A stretch of 64,000 nt of DNA. It comes from Desulfomicrobium sp. ZS1 (lineage in GTDB: Bacteria > Desulfobacterota > Desulfovibrionia > Desulfovibrionales > Desulfomicrobiaceae). The stretch spans positions 1,116,001 to 1,180,000 of the forward strand of contig NZ_CP100351.1 in NCBI RefSeq assembly GCF_024204645.1, given 5' to 3'. This document shows, piece by piece, positions 45,123-54,965 of the stretch (position 1 is its first letter; every line of letters begins with the position of its first letter). Below the pieces are notes generated by a model. The model was not told where the DNA came from and searched no databases. It saw nothing but the letters and a program-made list of their open reading frames with translations. Position numbers and translations under genes: made by a program.

Positions 45123-46034
45123 ATGGATTTGATTGAGATCGGAACCGCGTTGCGCGAAGGCCGCGAACAGAAGGGGCTGACAGTCGAGGCGGTCGAAGAG
45201 AAGACCAAGATAGCCCCTTCCGTCATTATCGCGCTGGAAGAAGGCAACAGCGCTCGATTTCCTCATGCAGTCTATGCCCGGGGGTTTGTGCGGAGCTATG
45301 CCCTGCTGCTGGGCCTGGATGCGCAGGAGTTGTGCGCTCATTTCAGCCGTGAATATCCTGTGCCCAAGGATACCGACCAGCCTGATTCCCATGCGCCCCA
45401 GATTCACGTCAAAATGCACGATTCAGGCAATGTCGTGGTCACCGTGCGCATTGTCGCGATTCTTGGCATCTTGATCCTCGGAGCCCTCGGCTGGTATGTT
45501 TTCGATCAGTATCGTTCAAAGGCCCCCGTGGCTCCCGCCCCGGCGGAAGAGCAGACGGCGCCTGTCGTCCCTCCGGCGGAAGTCCTGCCGTCCGGTTCTC
45601 TGCCTGCCCCATTGACCCAGATGCAGGAAGTGGCGGCCACGCCGGCAGAACAACCCGCGGCGAACATGACCGCGAGCAACGCCTCTGAAGAAGCGCTGAA
45701 CGCGACCGTCCCGGAACAGGCCCCGGTTGCCGCGCCGGCAGCGGTGGTCGCAGCGGAACCGGCCGCCCGGCCGGAAACGGTCACTGCACCCGCGCTATCC
45801 GCCGGGGAGCGTACCATGCGTATCGTAGCCCATTCCGCGAGTTGGCTGCAGGCACGACCCGACGACAGGGTTCTGGATTATTTTTTGCGCAAGGGCGAAA
45901 CGACCACCATCACCTTCAGCACGTCCCTGAGCATCAAGTTCGGCAATGCGGGCGGGGTCAAGCTTGAACTCGATGGCCAGCCCTATCCTTTCGAGGGAAC
46001 TCTCGGCGAGGTCAAGACCCTGGTCGTGGAGTAG
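45123..46034 (+). CDS. RodZ-like protein (HTH, TM, DUF4115)
   Basis: A 303-residue bitopic protein. An N-terminal helix-turn-helix at ~1-75 (LREGREQKGLTVEAVEEKTK, ALEEGNSARFPHAVYARGFV) is followed by a membrane helix at ~108-128 (IVAILGILILGALGWYVF). A Pro/Ala-rich linker covers ~135-220, then a C-terminal beta domain of the DUF4115 type (WLQARPDDRVLDYFLRKGE). RodZ links MreB to the membrane to keep cell shape. Position after surA and before recO fits the Desulfovibrio-type arrangement. Confidence 0.87.
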   Translation: MDLIEIGTALREGREQKGLTVEAVEEKTKIAPSVIIALEEGNSARFPHAVYARGFVRSYALLLGLDAQELCAHFSREYPVPKDTDQPDSHAPQIHVKMHDSGNVVVTVRIVAILGILILGALGWYVFDQYRSKAPVAPAPAEEQTAPVVPPAEVLPSGSLPAPLTQMQEVAATPAEQPAANMTASNASEEALNATVPEQAPVAAPAAVVAAEPAARPETVTAPALSAGERTMRIVAHSASWLQARPDDRVLDYFLRKGETTTITFSTSLSIKFGNAGGVKLELDGQPYPFEGTLGEVKTLVVE

Positions 46035-46064
46035 GCGCGGCAGGCGCGGGTCCGGGGATGCCAC

Positions 46065-46808
46065 ATGGAATTTTCTGAGAAGGTCCTGGTGCTGCGGGTG
46101 GGCACTTTTCGAGAAGCGGACTGCTGGGTCCGTTTTTTTTCTCCCACTCACGGCCTCCTGACCGCATTTGCCTTTGGAGGACGCCGTAGCCGCAAGCGTT
46201 TCTGCGGCTGTCTGGACCAGCTCAGTCTGGTCCATTTTCGTGTCAGCCAGGGTAGGCAAGAGTATTTGTGCCTGCAGGAAGGCACGCTCATCAACGGCTT
46301 TGGGGAGCTGAAACGCGATCTCAAAAAGCTCGGCATGGTCAGCAACTGCGTGCGTTTTTTCGAATCCCTGCCATTTACTCCCGACGGGTATGCCCCGGCT
46401 CACGAGCTGCTACTGGAGACTCTGGAGGCCCTGGACGAGGAGCGGCCGGGGTCATGGTTCATCCCGCTCATGTTCCGCGCCAAGATGGCCTTCTCCCAGG
46501 GCTATCAGCCGGATCTGGAGCGGTGCCGGCAGTGCGGCGGGCCTCTTGACGCCCATCACCGCGCCGTGTTCGCCGTGCAGGAGGGCGGGCTGTACTGCCT
46601 GCGCTGTCCTTCCGGCGGCGGAACCAAAATTTCCACTTCCCGCGAAACCCTGAGCCTGCTTTTGCGCCTGGCCCGCTCCGGCCCCAAGGAATGGGCGGAC
46701 TGGGTGCCTTCGGCCCGGGTGCGGGAGGAATGCGTCCATCTGGTGGACGCCTTTGTTCAATGTCATCTTGGCCTGACCTGCGAAGGCAACCGCTTCGTGC
46801 GGAGCTGA
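46065..46808 (+). CDS. recO: DNA repair protein RecO
   Basis: A 247-residue protein with the RecO N-terminal OB fold (VLVLRVGTFREADCWVRFFSPTHGL, FAFGGRRSRKRF) and a C-terminal helical domain with a zinc finger (CRQCGG and CLRC). RecO loads RecA onto SSB-coated DNA with RecR. Length is typical. It lies 30 nt after rodZ and 30 nt before glyQ. Confidence 0.9.
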   Translation: MEFSEKVLVLRVGTFREADCWVRFFSPTHGLLTAFAFGGRRSRKRFCGCLDQLSLVHFRVSQGRQEYLCLQEGTLINGFGELKRDLKKLGMVSNCVRFFESLPFTPDGYAPAHELLLETLEALDEERPGSWFIPLMFRAKMAFSQGYQPDLERCRQCGGPLDAHHRAVFAVQEGGLYCLRCPSGGGTKISTSRETLSLLLRLARSGPKEWADWVPSARVREECVHLVDAFVQCHLGLTCEGNRFVRS

Positions 46809-46838
46809 GCGGGATGGATCCCTTTTAAGGAGCTGTGC

Positions 46839-47708
46839 ATGAATTTTCAGGACGTGATTACCAACCTGCAGCGTTTCTGGGCCGATCAGGGCTGTGTGCT
46901 GCAGTTTCCATACGATATGGAAGTCGGGGCGGGAACGTTCAACCCGTCCACTTTTCTGCGGGTGCTCGGGCCAGAGCCATGGAAGGTGGCCTATCCCGAA
47001 TCCACGCGCAGGCCTACGGACGGGCGCTACGGCGAGAATCCGAACCGTCTGCAGCACTATTTCCAGTTTCAGGTCATTCTGAAACCGTCCCCGGCCAATG
47101 TCCTGGAACTGTACCTGGACAGCCTTGGCGTTCTTGGCATCGACAAGCACGTCCATGATATCCGCTTTGTCGAGGACGATTGGGAGAGCCCGACGCTTGG
47201 TGCCTGGGGCCTGGGCTGGGAAGTGTGGCTGAACGGCATGGAAGTCACGCAGTTCACCTATTTTCAGCAGGTCGGCGGCATCAATCTGGAGCCCATCAGC
47301 TGCGAGATTACCTACGGCGTGGAGCGGCTGTGCATGTATCTGCAGGAAAAGGAGTCGGTCTACGACCTGGCCTGGAACGACCACGTGACCTACGGACAGG
47401 TCTATCACCAGGCCGAGGTGGAGCACTCCAAGTACAATTTCGACCACTCCGACCAGGACATGCTGCTGGGGTTCTTCAACTCCTGCGAGGCCGAGAGCGC
47501 GAAGCTATGCGAAGCCGGCCTGCCTTGGCCCGCCTATGATTTCTGTCTGAAATGCTCCCACACCTTCAACCTGCTGGATGCGCGCGGCGCGATCTCCATC
47601 ACGGAGCGGGCCAAGTACATCGCGCGGGTGCGGGCCCTGGCGTCGAACGTGGCCAGACTTTACGTGGAGCAGCGCGAGGCGATGGGGCATCCGCTCCTGA
47701 AATCCTAA
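46839..47708 (+). CDS. glyQ: Glycyl-tRNA synthetase alpha subunit
   Basis: A 289-residue class II synthetase subunit. Strings such as [26 protein letters not shown] (quoted in part: [14 protein letters not shown]), [15 protein letters not shown] and [14 protein letters not shown] are nearly invariant in GlyQ. It carries the aminoacylation site and works as an alpha2beta2 enzyme with GlyS. AAGGAGCTGTGC precedes the ATG. It charges the two tRNA-Gly species seen at 39.7-39.9 kb. Confidence 0.97.
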   Translation: MNFQDVITNLQRFWADQGCVLQFPYDMEVGAGTFNPSTFLRVLGPEPWKVAYPESTRRPTDGRYGENPNRLQHYFQFQVILKPSPANVLELYLDSLGVLGIDKHVHDIRFVEDDWESPTLGAWGLGWEVWLNGMEVTQFTYFQQVGGINLEPISCEITYGVERLCMYLQEKESVYDLAWNDHVTYGQVYHQAEVEHSKYNFDHSDQDMLLGFFNSCEAESAKLCEAGLPWPAYDFCLKCSHTFNLLDARGAISITERAKYIARVRALASNVARLYVEQREAMGHPLLKS

Positions 47709-47748
47709 CCGTCCCCCCTTTTTTCGGGGTTTTAGATAGGGAGTTTTT

Positions 47749-49830
47749 ATGAGGCATTTTGTTCTTGAAATCGGCGTGGAGGAAATGCCGGCGCGTTTCC
47801 TGCCCCTGCTGGACCGCGAACTGGCGGATCGTTTTTCAGCCCTGCTTATCGAAGCGGGCCTAGCGTATGGCCGTGTCGCCACGGCCTCCACCCCCCGGCG
47901 GCTGGTGGTGGATATCACCGGCCTGTCCGCTGTGCAAAAGACCGAGGAGATCGTCGTGTCCGGGCCCCCGGCGCGTATAGCCTTCGATGCGGACGGCAAT
48001 CCGACCAAGGCGGGTCTGGGCTTCGCCAAGTCCCAGAACGTTGAGTTCGATCAGATCTACGTCGAAAAGACGGACAAGGGCGAGTATCTGGCTCTCAAGA
48101 AAACCGTGGGCGGGCGCACGGCCGGTGAGATTCTGGCCGAAACCTGCATGGCGATCCTGCCGAACCTCACTTTTCCCAAGAAAATGCAGTGGATGGGCAA
48201 GGAATGCACTTTCGGGCGCCCGGTGCGCTGGATTCTGGCCATGCTTGACGACCAGATCGTGCCCTTCGCCTTTGCCGGACTGACCGCATCCAACCAGACC
48301 CGTGGTCACCGGGTCATGGGTCCCGGCCCGTTCACTGTGCCCCATGCCGACGAATACGCCCGGATTCTGAACGATCAGGGCAAGGTCATTCTGCATGCGG
48401 CCGACCGCAAGCAGGCGATCAGGGCCGAAGGCGACCGGCTGGCGGCCGAGGTGGGCGGCAGCGTGGAGTGGCTTGAATCCCTGCTCGATCAGGTCGCCAA
48501 TCTGGTCGAAACCCCGCGCGCCATGCTTGGCGGATTTCATGAGAAATTTTTGGAACTGCCCGCCGAAGTGCTGCTGACCAGCATGGAGACGCACCAGAAG
48601 AGCTTTGGCCTGCGCGGCGCGGACGGAAAGCTGCTGCCGTACTTCCTGACCGCCGCCAATATCGAGTCCCGCGAACCGGCTTTGGTGCGCAAGGGCTGGG
48701 AGAGGGTGCTGCGCGCCCGTCTGGAGGACGCCCGCTTTTTCTGGGAATCCGACTGCGCCGCGACCTTCGATCATTGGCTGGACAAGCTGGACAAGGTCAT
48801 TTTCATCGGTCCGCTTGGCACCATGGGCGACAAGACGCGCAGGCTCGAAAAGCTGGCCGCCTTCATCGCCTCCCGTGTCGCGCCGGAGCTTGGCGAGTCC
48901 ATGGCTCGCGCCGGTCGGCTCTCCAAGGCCGATCTGGTTTCGGAGATGGTCTACGAGTTCGACGACCTGCAGGGCAAGATGGGCGGCATTTACGCCCGGC
49001 GCCAGGGCGAGAGCCAGACAGTGGCCGAGGCTCTCTATGAGCAGTACCTGCCCGCCGGACAGGATTCGCCCCTGCCTTCGAGCAAGGCCGGAGCCATCCT
49101 GTCCCTGGCCGACAAACTCGACAACCTGGCGGGCTGTTTCGGCCTCGGCATGATGCCCACCGGCGCGGCCGATCCCTACGCCTTGCGCCGCAACGCCCTT
49201 GGCGTGTGCCGCATCATTCTGGAAATGGGACTGCAGGTCGACATCGAAGTCCTGCTGCGCGAGGCACAGAAAGGCTATGCGGGCGTGATTTGGAAGTTCG
49301 GCGAGGACGAAGCCCTGGAAAAACTCATGGATTTCTTCGGGCAACGCCTGCGCGCCTACTGGAACGGGCAGGGCATCCCGACCCTGGTCATCGAGGCGGC
49401 CATGGCTCCCGGTTTTGCGGACATTCATGATACCTGGCTGCGGGTTCGCGCCTTGGCGGAATTCAGTCGCGAGGATGATTTTGAGGCTTCGGTTCTGACC
49501 TTCAAGCGTGCGGCCAACATTATCCGCAAGCAGGCCGATCAGGATCTTTCGGGCGCAGTGCGCGAAGATCTTCTTGAGGTCGATGCGGAAAAATCGTTTT
49601 GGGCCACCTTGCAGGGGATCGAGCCTGTCTGGGCAGATTTGGCGGCTACGGCCGACTATGCGCAGATGTTGTCTCGCCTGCGGGTGCTGCGTCCGGCCGT
49701 TGACGGATTCTTCGACGGGGTCATGGTCATGTGCGACGACCTTGCGTTGCGCACAAATCGCTTGAATTTGCTGTATCGGTTGGTCAACACCCTGGGGCGT
49801 GTTGCCGATTTTGGGAAATTTCAGGTCTAG
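47749..49830 (+). CDS. glyS: Glycyl-tRNA synthetase beta subunit
   Basis: A 693-residue subunit that binds tRNA and completes the bacterial alpha2beta2 enzyme. EIGVEEMPARFLPLL is the standard start; KKMQWMGKECTFGRPVRW, PRAMLGGFHEKFLELP and RLEDARFFWESD are typical. A C-terminal anticodon-binding domain is present. It lies 40 nt downstream of glyQ. Confidence 0.97.
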   Translation: MRHFVLEIGVEEMPARFLPLLDRELADRFSALLIEAGLAYGRVATASTPRRLVVDITGLSAVQKTEEIVVSGPPARIAFDADGNPTKAGLGFAKSQNVEFDQIYVEKTDKGEYLALKKTVGGRTAGEILAETCMAILPNLTFPKKMQWMGKECTFGRPVRWILAMLDDQIVPFAFAGLTASNQTRGHRVMGPGPFTVPHADEYARILNDQGKVILHAADRKQAIRAEGDRLAAEVGGSVEWLESLLDQVANLVETPRAMLGGFHEKFLELPAEVLLTSMETHQKSFGLRGADGKLLPYFLTAANIESREPALVRKGWERVLRARLEDARFFWESDCAATFDHWLDKLDKVIFIGPLGTMGDKTRRLEKLAAFIASRVAPELGESMARAGRLSKADLVSEMVYEFDDLQGKMGGIYARRQGESQTVAEALYEQYLPAGQDSPLPSSKAGAILSLADKLDNLAGCFGLGMMPTGAADPYALRRNALGVCRIILEMGLQVDIEVLLREAQKGYAGVIWKFGEDEALEKLMDFFGQRLRAYWNGQGIPTLVIEAAMAPGFADIHDTWLRVRALAEFSREDDFEASVLTFKRAANIIRKQADQDLSGAVREDLLEVDAEKSFWATLQGIEPVWADLAATADYAQMLSRLRVLRPAVDGFFDGVMVMCDDLALRTNRLNLLYRLVNTLGRVADFGKFQV

Positions 49831-49939
49831 ACCGTCTCAAGACTTGACAGCGCCAGGCCGCTTCGGCTAATGACGCCGGATTGCAGAGGCATCTTGATGC
49901 TGATAGAAACACGCGTTTAATTTGAGAAGGAGTTATATT

Positions 49940-50200
49940 TTGGCTAATCACAAGTCTGCCCTGAAGAGACACCGCCAGAGCCTGAAGGCTCGCGAGCGCA
50001 ACAGAATGATGAAGACCCGGGTGAAGAACGCCACAAAGGCTTTGCACGCCGCCATTGAGTCCCACGATAATGAAGCCGTCGCAAACGCCCTGAAGAACGT
50101 CACCTCCATTCTGGACAAGGCCGCGAGCAAGAAGATTGTTCACTGGCGCACCGCAGCCAGAAAGATTTCCAGGCTCTCCGTGGCCTCGAACAAAATCTAG
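49940..50200 (+). CDS. rpsT: 30S ribosomal protein S20
   Basis: An 86-residue Lys/Arg-rich helical protein binding 16S rRNA. ANHKSALKRHRQSLKARERN and the C-terminal KIVHWRTAARKISRL are typical of S20. The gene starts with TTG, placed by AAGGAGTTATATT just before it and by the conserved second residue Ala. Non-ATG starts are a known feature of rpsT and help its autoregulation. The frame to 49922 lacks a ribosome site. Ends at a strong terminator. Confidence 0.95.
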   Translation: MANHKSALKRHRQSLKARERNRMMKTRVKNATKALHAAIESHDNEAVANALKNVTSILDKAASKKIVHWRTAARKISRLSVASNKI

Positions 50201-50226
50201 TCACTCTACGCCTTCAATTGAGTCAA

Positions 50227-50260
50227 AAAAGCCCGTCATGATGCTGCATGATGGGCTTTT
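50227..50260 (+). terminator. Terminator of rpsT
   Basis: AAAAGCCCGTCAT at 50227-50239 pairs with ATGATGGGCTTTT at 50248-50260. It lies 27 nt past the stop codon. Confidence 0.9.
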
Positions 50261-50320
50261 GTATTTCTGGGAAGAGAATAGGTTTTATAGGAACCATGAG
50301 ACCTATCAAAAGCCCAAGAA

Positions 50321-50349
50321 TTGACACTGCCGTGCGATCGGGTTATCGA
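50321..50349 (+). promoter_or_regulatory. Probable sigma-70 promoter for livJ
   Basis: TTGACA at 50321-50326, a 17-nt spacer, then TATCGA at 50344-50349. It lies 57 nt upstream of the livJ start. The -35 box is a perfect match and the -10 box matches at the key first positions. Confidence 0.55.
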
Positions 50350-50405
50350 TTATCGTTCAACAGCCCTTTTCTTTGTTTTTTTCTTCAAAATTTCCGGAGG
50401 TTTCC

Positions 50406-51545
50406 ATGAACGCGGCAAAATGTGTCGTTGCTCTTGTCGCCTATCTGCTGACTTGCGTGCCGGCTTTTGCGGCCGATGCCATCAAGATCGGCGCCATTCT
50501 TTCCGTGACCGGCCCGGCGTCCTTCCTGGGCGAACCCGAGAAAAACACGCTGATCATGCTTCAGGATCAGCTTAATGCCGCCGGCGGAGTAGGTGGGCAG
50601 CAGGTTGAGGTCATTGTTTACGACGATGAATCCGACGTGAACAAATGCGTCATGGCAGCCAAGAAGCTCCTTGATCAGGACCAGGTCGCCGTGGTCATCG
50701 GACCCAGCATTTCCGGCAACACCCTGGCCATCTCCAAGTTCTTTTCCTCCGCCGAGGTGCCGCTTGTTTCCTGCGCCGCCGCCGAGAAGATCGTGCGTCC
50801 CGTAGATCCCTGGGTGTTCAATACGCCGCAGCTGGATCGCCATGCCGTGACCAAGATTCTTTTGGACGCGAGGGCCAAGGGGTATTCACGGCTCGCCATC
50901 CTAACCGTGTCCGACGGCTACGGTCAGGCCGGACGCGGCGTGCTGAAGGAGCTCATCCCTGCTGGGGGGTTCGAGCTTGCCGCCGATGAGGTCTATGGAC
51001 CCAAGGATACGGACATGACCGCGCAGTTGACCAAGATCAAGGGCGCCGGCGCGGACGCCATCATTTGCTGGGGCACAAATCCCGGCCCGGCGGTGGTCGC
51101 TCGCAACCGGGTGCAGCTCGGGCTGGACATACCGCTGTACATGAGCCACGGGGTGGCTTCGAACAAGTTCATCGAGCTTGCCGGAGATGCCGCCGAAGGG
51201 CTGGTTCTGCCCGCCGGCCGGCTGGTGGCCGTGGACCAGGTGCCGGCCGATCATCCCCAGAAGGCGGTGCTGGAAGCGTATGTTGCGGGTTACACCAAAA
51301 CCTACGGCACCCAGATTTCCTCTTTCGGCGGCTATGCCCACGATGCCTTCGCTCTGGTCATGGAAGCCATCGCCAAGGGTGGTTCCGCAAAATCCGCCGA
51401 TATCCGCGACAATCTGGAAAAGATTTCAGGCTTTGCGGGCACCTCGGGCGTTTACACCTATTCGCCCGAGAATCATAACGGCCTCGACGAGTCCGCTTTC
51501 ATCATGGTCACCATCGAAAATGGCGGCTGGAAGGTCGCGAACTAA
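50406..51545 (+). CDS. livJ: Branched-chain/aromatic amino-acid ABC transporter substrate-binding protein
   Basis: About 379 residues. A signal peptide (CVVALVAYLLTCVPAFAA) is followed by a type I periplasmic binding fold (IKIGAILSVTGPASFLGEPEKN, VEVIVYDDESDVNKC). No lipobox Cys is present at the cut site, so it is soluble in the periplasm. I start it at 50406 because GGAGGTTTCC precedes that ATG. It feeds the LivHMGF complex. A hairpin after the gene probably keeps its expression above that of the membrane genes. The paaK gene at the far end hints that aromatic acids or amino acids are the cargo. Confidence 0.92.
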   Translation: MNAAKCVVALVAYLLTCVPAFAADAIKIGAILSVTGPASFLGEPEKNTLIMLQDQLNAAGGVGGQQVEVIVYDDESDVNKCVMAAKKLLDQDQVAVVIGPSISGNTLAISKFFSSAEVPLVSCAAAEKIVRPVDPWVFNTPQLDRHAVTKILLDARAKGYSRLAILTVSDGYGQAGRGVLKELIPAGGFELAADEVYGPKDTDMTAQLTKIKGAGADAIICWGTNPGPAVVARNRVQLGLDIPLYMSHGVASNKFIELAGDAAEGLVLPAGRLVAVDQVPADHPQKAVLEAYVAGYTKTYGTQISSFGGYAHDAFALVMEAIAKGGSAKSADIRDNLEKISGFAGTSGVYTYSPENHNGLDESAFIMVTIENGGWKVAN

Positions 51546-51560
51546 AACGCATAAATGATC

Positions 51561-51596
51561 AAAAAGCCGGTGGGATTCACGTCCGCCGGCTTTTTT
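51561..51596 (+). terminator. Intercistronic hairpin between livJ and livH
   Basis: AAAAAGCCGG at 51561-51570 pairs with GCCGGCTTTTTT at 51585-51596. It lies directly after livJ and 12 nt before livH. It is likely a partial terminator giving more binding protein than permease. Confidence 0.85.
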
Positions 51597-51607
51597 CATG
51601 TGAGAAA

Positions 51608-52489
51608 ATGGATCCATCCAGTCTGCTGCAATATCTGATCACGGGGCTCACGCTGGGCAGCACCTACGGGCTGACCGCCCTGGGGTTCACCATCATCTTC
51701 AACACCACTGGCGTGATCAATTTCGCCCAAGGTGAATTTGTCATGCTCGGCGGGATGATGAGCGTCTACTTCATGCACTCTCTGGGCTTGGGCGAGCCTG
51801 CGGCCGTGGTGCTGGCCGTCCTTGGGGCGACCATGGCCGGTGCCCTGGTGGAACGGCTGGCCATCCGTCCGGTGCGGGACTGTCCGGCCATCAACCTGGT
51901 CATCATCACCATCGGAGTTTCCATCCTCATTCGCGGTCTGGCCATGCTGCTGTGGGGCAAGGACACGCATGTCCTGGAACCTTTCTCCGGCAATCAACCG
52001 ATCATGGTCCTGGGCGCGGCCATCATGCCGCAGGCCATCTGGGTTTTGGCCATAAGCCTTTTTCTGCTCGGAGCCTTGAAGCTGTTCTTTTCCGGTACCA
52101 TTCACGGCAAGGCCATGCTGGCCTGTTCGTATGATTCCAAGGCCGCTTCCCTGGTCGGCATCGGCGTGCAGCGCATGGTCCTTTTTTCCTTCATGATCTC
52201 CGCCCTGGTCGGAGCGGTGGGCGGCGTGATCTTGGCCCCCATCACCATGACCTCCTACGATGTCGGCATCATGCTTGGCCTCAAGGGTTTCGCGGCCTGC
52301 ATTCTGGGCGGGCTCGGCAATCCGTTCGGGGCCGCGGCAGGTGGCGTGATCCTTGGCGTGCTGGAATCCCTTGGCGCTGGGTTTGTCTCTTCGGCCTACA
52401 AGGACGCACTGGCTTTCGTCATTCTGCTGATCCTTCTTTTCGTCAAACCCTCCGGGCTGTTCGGCCTCAAAGACTCCAAAAGGGTGTGA
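51608..52489 (+). CDS. livH: Branched-chain amino-acid ABC permease LivH
   Basis: A 293-residue integral membrane protein with about eight hydrophobic segments. LTLGSTYGLTALGFTIIFNTTGVINFAQGEFVMLGG (quoted in part: GVINFAQGEFVMLGG) is the family hallmark, and GLKGFAACILGGLGNPFGA is the ATPase-contact loop. Pairs with LivM. Its stop is 1 nt from the livM GTG. Confidence 0.95.
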   Translation: MDPSSLLQYLITGLTLGSTYGLTALGFTIIFNTTGVINFAQGEFVMLGGMMSVYFMHSLGLGEPAAVVLAVLGATMAGALVERLAIRPVRDCPAINLVIITIGVSILIRGLAMLLWGKDTHVLEPFSGNQPIMVLGAAIMPQAIWVLAISLFLLGALKLFFSGTIHGKAMLACSYDSKAASLVGIGVQRMVLFSFMISALVGAVGGVILAPITMTSYDVGIMLGLKGFAACILGGLGNPFGAAAGGVILGVLESLGAGFVSSAYKDALAFVILLILLFVKPSGLFGLKDSKRV

Positions 52490-52490
52490 A

Positions 52491-53456
52491 GTGTCATATC
52501 GCAAGGACATGATCTGGCTGGTGGCCTTTTTCGGGGTGCTCATGCTGGCTCCGACGCTGCTGCCCAACAACTACTACCTGACCATCCTCATTCTGGGTTG
52601 TCTGCACGCCATGAACGCCGTGGGGCTGTGCCTGCTGGTCGGGCATGCCGGACAGATCTCCCTGGGACATGCCGGGTTTTATGGGCTTGGCGCATACACG
52701 ACCTCCTATCTGAGCACCACGGTGGGGCTTTCGGTCGGCCTGTCCATGCTGGCGGGTGTGGGCCTGACCGCGATCGTCGCCGTTCTGGTCGGTCTGCCTT
52801 CGCTCAAGCTCAAAGGGCATTATCTGGCCATGGCTACGCTGGGATTCGGCATCATCCTGTCCATTCTCTTTACCGAAACCGTGGACATCACCGGCGGCCC
52901 GTCGGGGTTCGTGGGTATTCCGCGTTTGTCCCTCTTCGGCTGGGAGCTGCGCAAGGACGTGACGCTTTTTCGCTTCGTGGCCGTGATTCTGTGCCTTTTC
53001 GTCTGGCTGTCCTTCAATCTGCTGCACAGTCGTGTCGGCCGGGCGCTTCGTGCCCTGCACACCTCCGAGCGGGCGGCCGAGGCCATGGGCGTGGACATCG
53101 CCAATTACAAGCTTTTGGTCTTTGTGCTGTCCGCCGCCTTTTCGGGTTTTGCCGGAGTCCTCTACGCCCATTACCTGACCTTTATCGCGCCGTCGTCTTT
53201 TGGTTTCATGTTCTCCGTGGAGCTTATCGTCATGGTGGTTCTGGGCGGCATGGTCAGCGTGCCGGGGGCCATTGTCGGAGCCTTTTTCGTCACCGTGCTG
53301 CCGGAATTTCTGCGCGCTTTCGAGAATATCGAGGTCCTGCTCTTCGGGGCCATTCTGGTGCTGTGCATGATGTTTTTGCCCGACGGCATGGCCGGGGGCT
53401 GGAACAGGCTGTGGGCCTGGGGCAAGGCACGGCTTTCGGGGGCTGTTCATGGATAG
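52491..53456 (+). CDS. livM: Branched-chain amino-acid ABC permease LivM
   Basis: A 321-residue permease starting with GTG directly after livH. VGHAGQISLGHAGFYGLGAY and GRALRALHTSERAAEAMGVD (the EAA-like loop contacting the ATPases) are characteristic. About nine membrane segments. Overlaps livG by 8 nt. Confidence 0.95.
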   Translation: MSYRKDMIWLVAFFGVLMLAPTLLPNNYYLTILILGCLHAMNAVGLCLLVGHAGQISLGHAGFYGLGAYTTSYLSTTVGLSVGLSMLAGVGLTAIVAVLVGLPSLKLKGHYLAMATLGFGIILSILFTETVDITGGPSGFVGIPRLSLFGWELRKDVTLFRFVAVILCLFVWLSFNLLHSRVGRALRALHTSERAAEAMGVDIANYKLLVFVLSAAFSGFAGVLYAHYLTFIAPSSFGFMFSVELIVMVVLGGMVSVPGAIVGAFFVTVLPEFLRAFENIEVLLFGAILVLCMMFLPDGMAGGWNRLWAWGKARLSGAVHG

Positions 53457-54222
53457 CGTGATTCTCGGCTGCAGCGGAGCCTCCGTGCGTTTCGGCGGGG
53501 TGCAGGCCCTGGCCGATATCCATTTCGAGGCATTGCGTGGAGATATCACGGCCATCATCGGCCCCAACGGAGCGGGCAAGACCACGCTCCTCAACGTTAT
53601 CTCTGGCATGGTCACGCCGAGCCACGGGACCCTGACCTTCGAAGGCCGCGACATCACAACCCTGCCGGCGCACAAGCGGGCCTGGGGCGGGATGGTGCGC
53701 ACCTTTCAGAATCTGGAGATTTTTTCCAACATGACTGTGCTTGAAAATGTGACCATGGGCTGTCACGGGCGATTGTCCCTTCCGGCCTGGCACAGCCTCC
53801 TGCGCACACCGAAATCCAGGCGCCTGGAGAATGAGGTCCGCCGCGAAGCCTTTGAAGCGCTTGAGTTCGTGGGCATGGCCGATCTGGCGCAGGCCACGGC
53901 CAAGGATCTGGCCTTCGGCAAACAGCGTCTGCTCGAACTGGCGCGGGCCCTGGCTGCACGGCCAAAGCTCCTGCTGCTGGACGAGCCGGCGGCCGGACTC
54001 AACATCGCCGAGACGCAGCTTCTGGCCGACCTGATCCTGCGCATCCGCGACACCTACAACTTGTCCGTCATCCTGGTCGAGCACGACATGGAGCTGGTCA
54101 TGCGCATCAGCGACGCCATTCTGGTGCTGTGCTTCGGGCAGACCATCAGCCGCGGTACTCCGGCGCAGGTCCAGAAAGACCCCAAGGTCATCGCCGCGTA
54201 CCTGGGCGGGGACGAGGACTGA
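53449..54222 (+). CDS. livG: ABC transporter ATPase LivG
   Basis: A 257-residue ATPase. Walker A is GPNGAGKTTLLN, the Q-loop is VRTFQNLEIF, the signature is degenerate (DLAFGKQRLLELARAL), Walker B is LLLLDEPAAGLN and the switch His is in VEHDM. The extended segment after the Q-loop (MGCHGRLSLPAWHSLL) is typical of LivG. Coupled to livM by overlap. Confidence 0.95.
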   Translation: MDSVILGCSGASVRFGGVQALADIHFEALRGDITAIIGPNGAGKTTLLNVISGMVTPSHGTLTFEGRDITTLPAHKRAWGGMVRTFQNLEIFSNMTVLENVTMGCHGRLSLPAWHSLLRTPKSRRLENEVRREAFEALEFVGMADLAQATAKDLAFGKQRLLELARALAARPKLLLLDEPAAGLNIAETQLLADLILRIRDTYNLSVILVEHDMELVMRISDAILVLCFGQTISRGTPAQVQKDPKVIAAYLGGDED

Positions 54223-54224
54223 TC

Positions 54225-54965
54225 ATGCAGCCCACCCTTCTTTCACTCAAGAATATGGATGTTTTCTACGGCCGCATTCACGCCGTGCGCCGGGCCACCC
54301 TGCACGTGCGCCAGGGCGAGATCGTGGCGCTCATTGGCGGCAACGGCGCGGGCAAGACCACCATGCTCTGCACCATCTCCGGTCTGATTCGGCCCGGGCA
54401 GGGCAGCATTCTTTTCGAGGACACGGATCTGGTGCATCGCAGCCCGGAGCAGATCGTGCGTGCCGGCATCTCCCATGTGCCTGAGGGGCGGCTGGTGTTC
54501 AGCCCCCTGTCCGTGGAAGACAACCTGCGCCTCGGGGCCTACACGCGATCACGGTTCCGGCAGCGGGCAAGCATCGCCGAGGATCTGGAGACCATGTTCG
54601 CCATGTTTCCGGTGCTGCGCGAACGCCGCACTCAGGCCGCAGGGACCTTGTCCGGCGGGGAACAGCAGATGCTGGCCATCGGCCGGGCGCTCATGGCAAG
54701 ACCCCGGCTTCTCCTGCTCGACGAGCCGGGCATGGGGCTTGCCCCACTGGTGGTCAAGGACATTTTCCGGCATATCGTGGAGCTGCGGGACCGCCTCGGC
54801 CTGACCGTGCTCTTGGTGGAGCAGAACGCCCGCAGCGCGCTCAAAATCGCCGACCGGGGCTATGTGCTGGAAAACGGGCGCGTCATCCTGCAGGGCACGG
54901 CCGACGAACTGCTGGCCAACCGCGACGTCCAAAGGGCGTATCTTGGTCGGGAGCTGGACGCTTGA
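54225..54965 (+). CDS. livF: ABC transporter ATPase LivF
   Basis: A 246-residue ATPase. Walker A is GGNGAGKTTMLC, the signature is LSGGEQQMLAIGRALM, Walker B is LLLLDEPGMGLAP and the switch is LVEQNARSAL. The start at 54225 lies 2 nt after the livG stop; an upstream open frame overlaps livG and is not used. Its last codons and stop (GCTGGACGCTTGA) form part of the outer stem of family 2 repeat copy 2. Confidence 0.95.
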   Translation: MQPTLLSLKNMDVFYGRIHAVRRATLHVRQGEIVALIGGNGAGKTTMLCTISGLIRPGQGSILFEDTDLVHRSPEQIVRAGISHVPEGRLVFSPLSVEDNLRLGAYTRSRFRQRASIAEDLETMFAMFPVLRERRTQAAGTLSGGEQQMLAIGRALMARPRLLLLDEPGMGLAPLVVKDIFRHIVELRDRLGLTVLLVEQNARSALKIADRGYVLENGRVILQGTADELLANRDVQRAYLGRELDA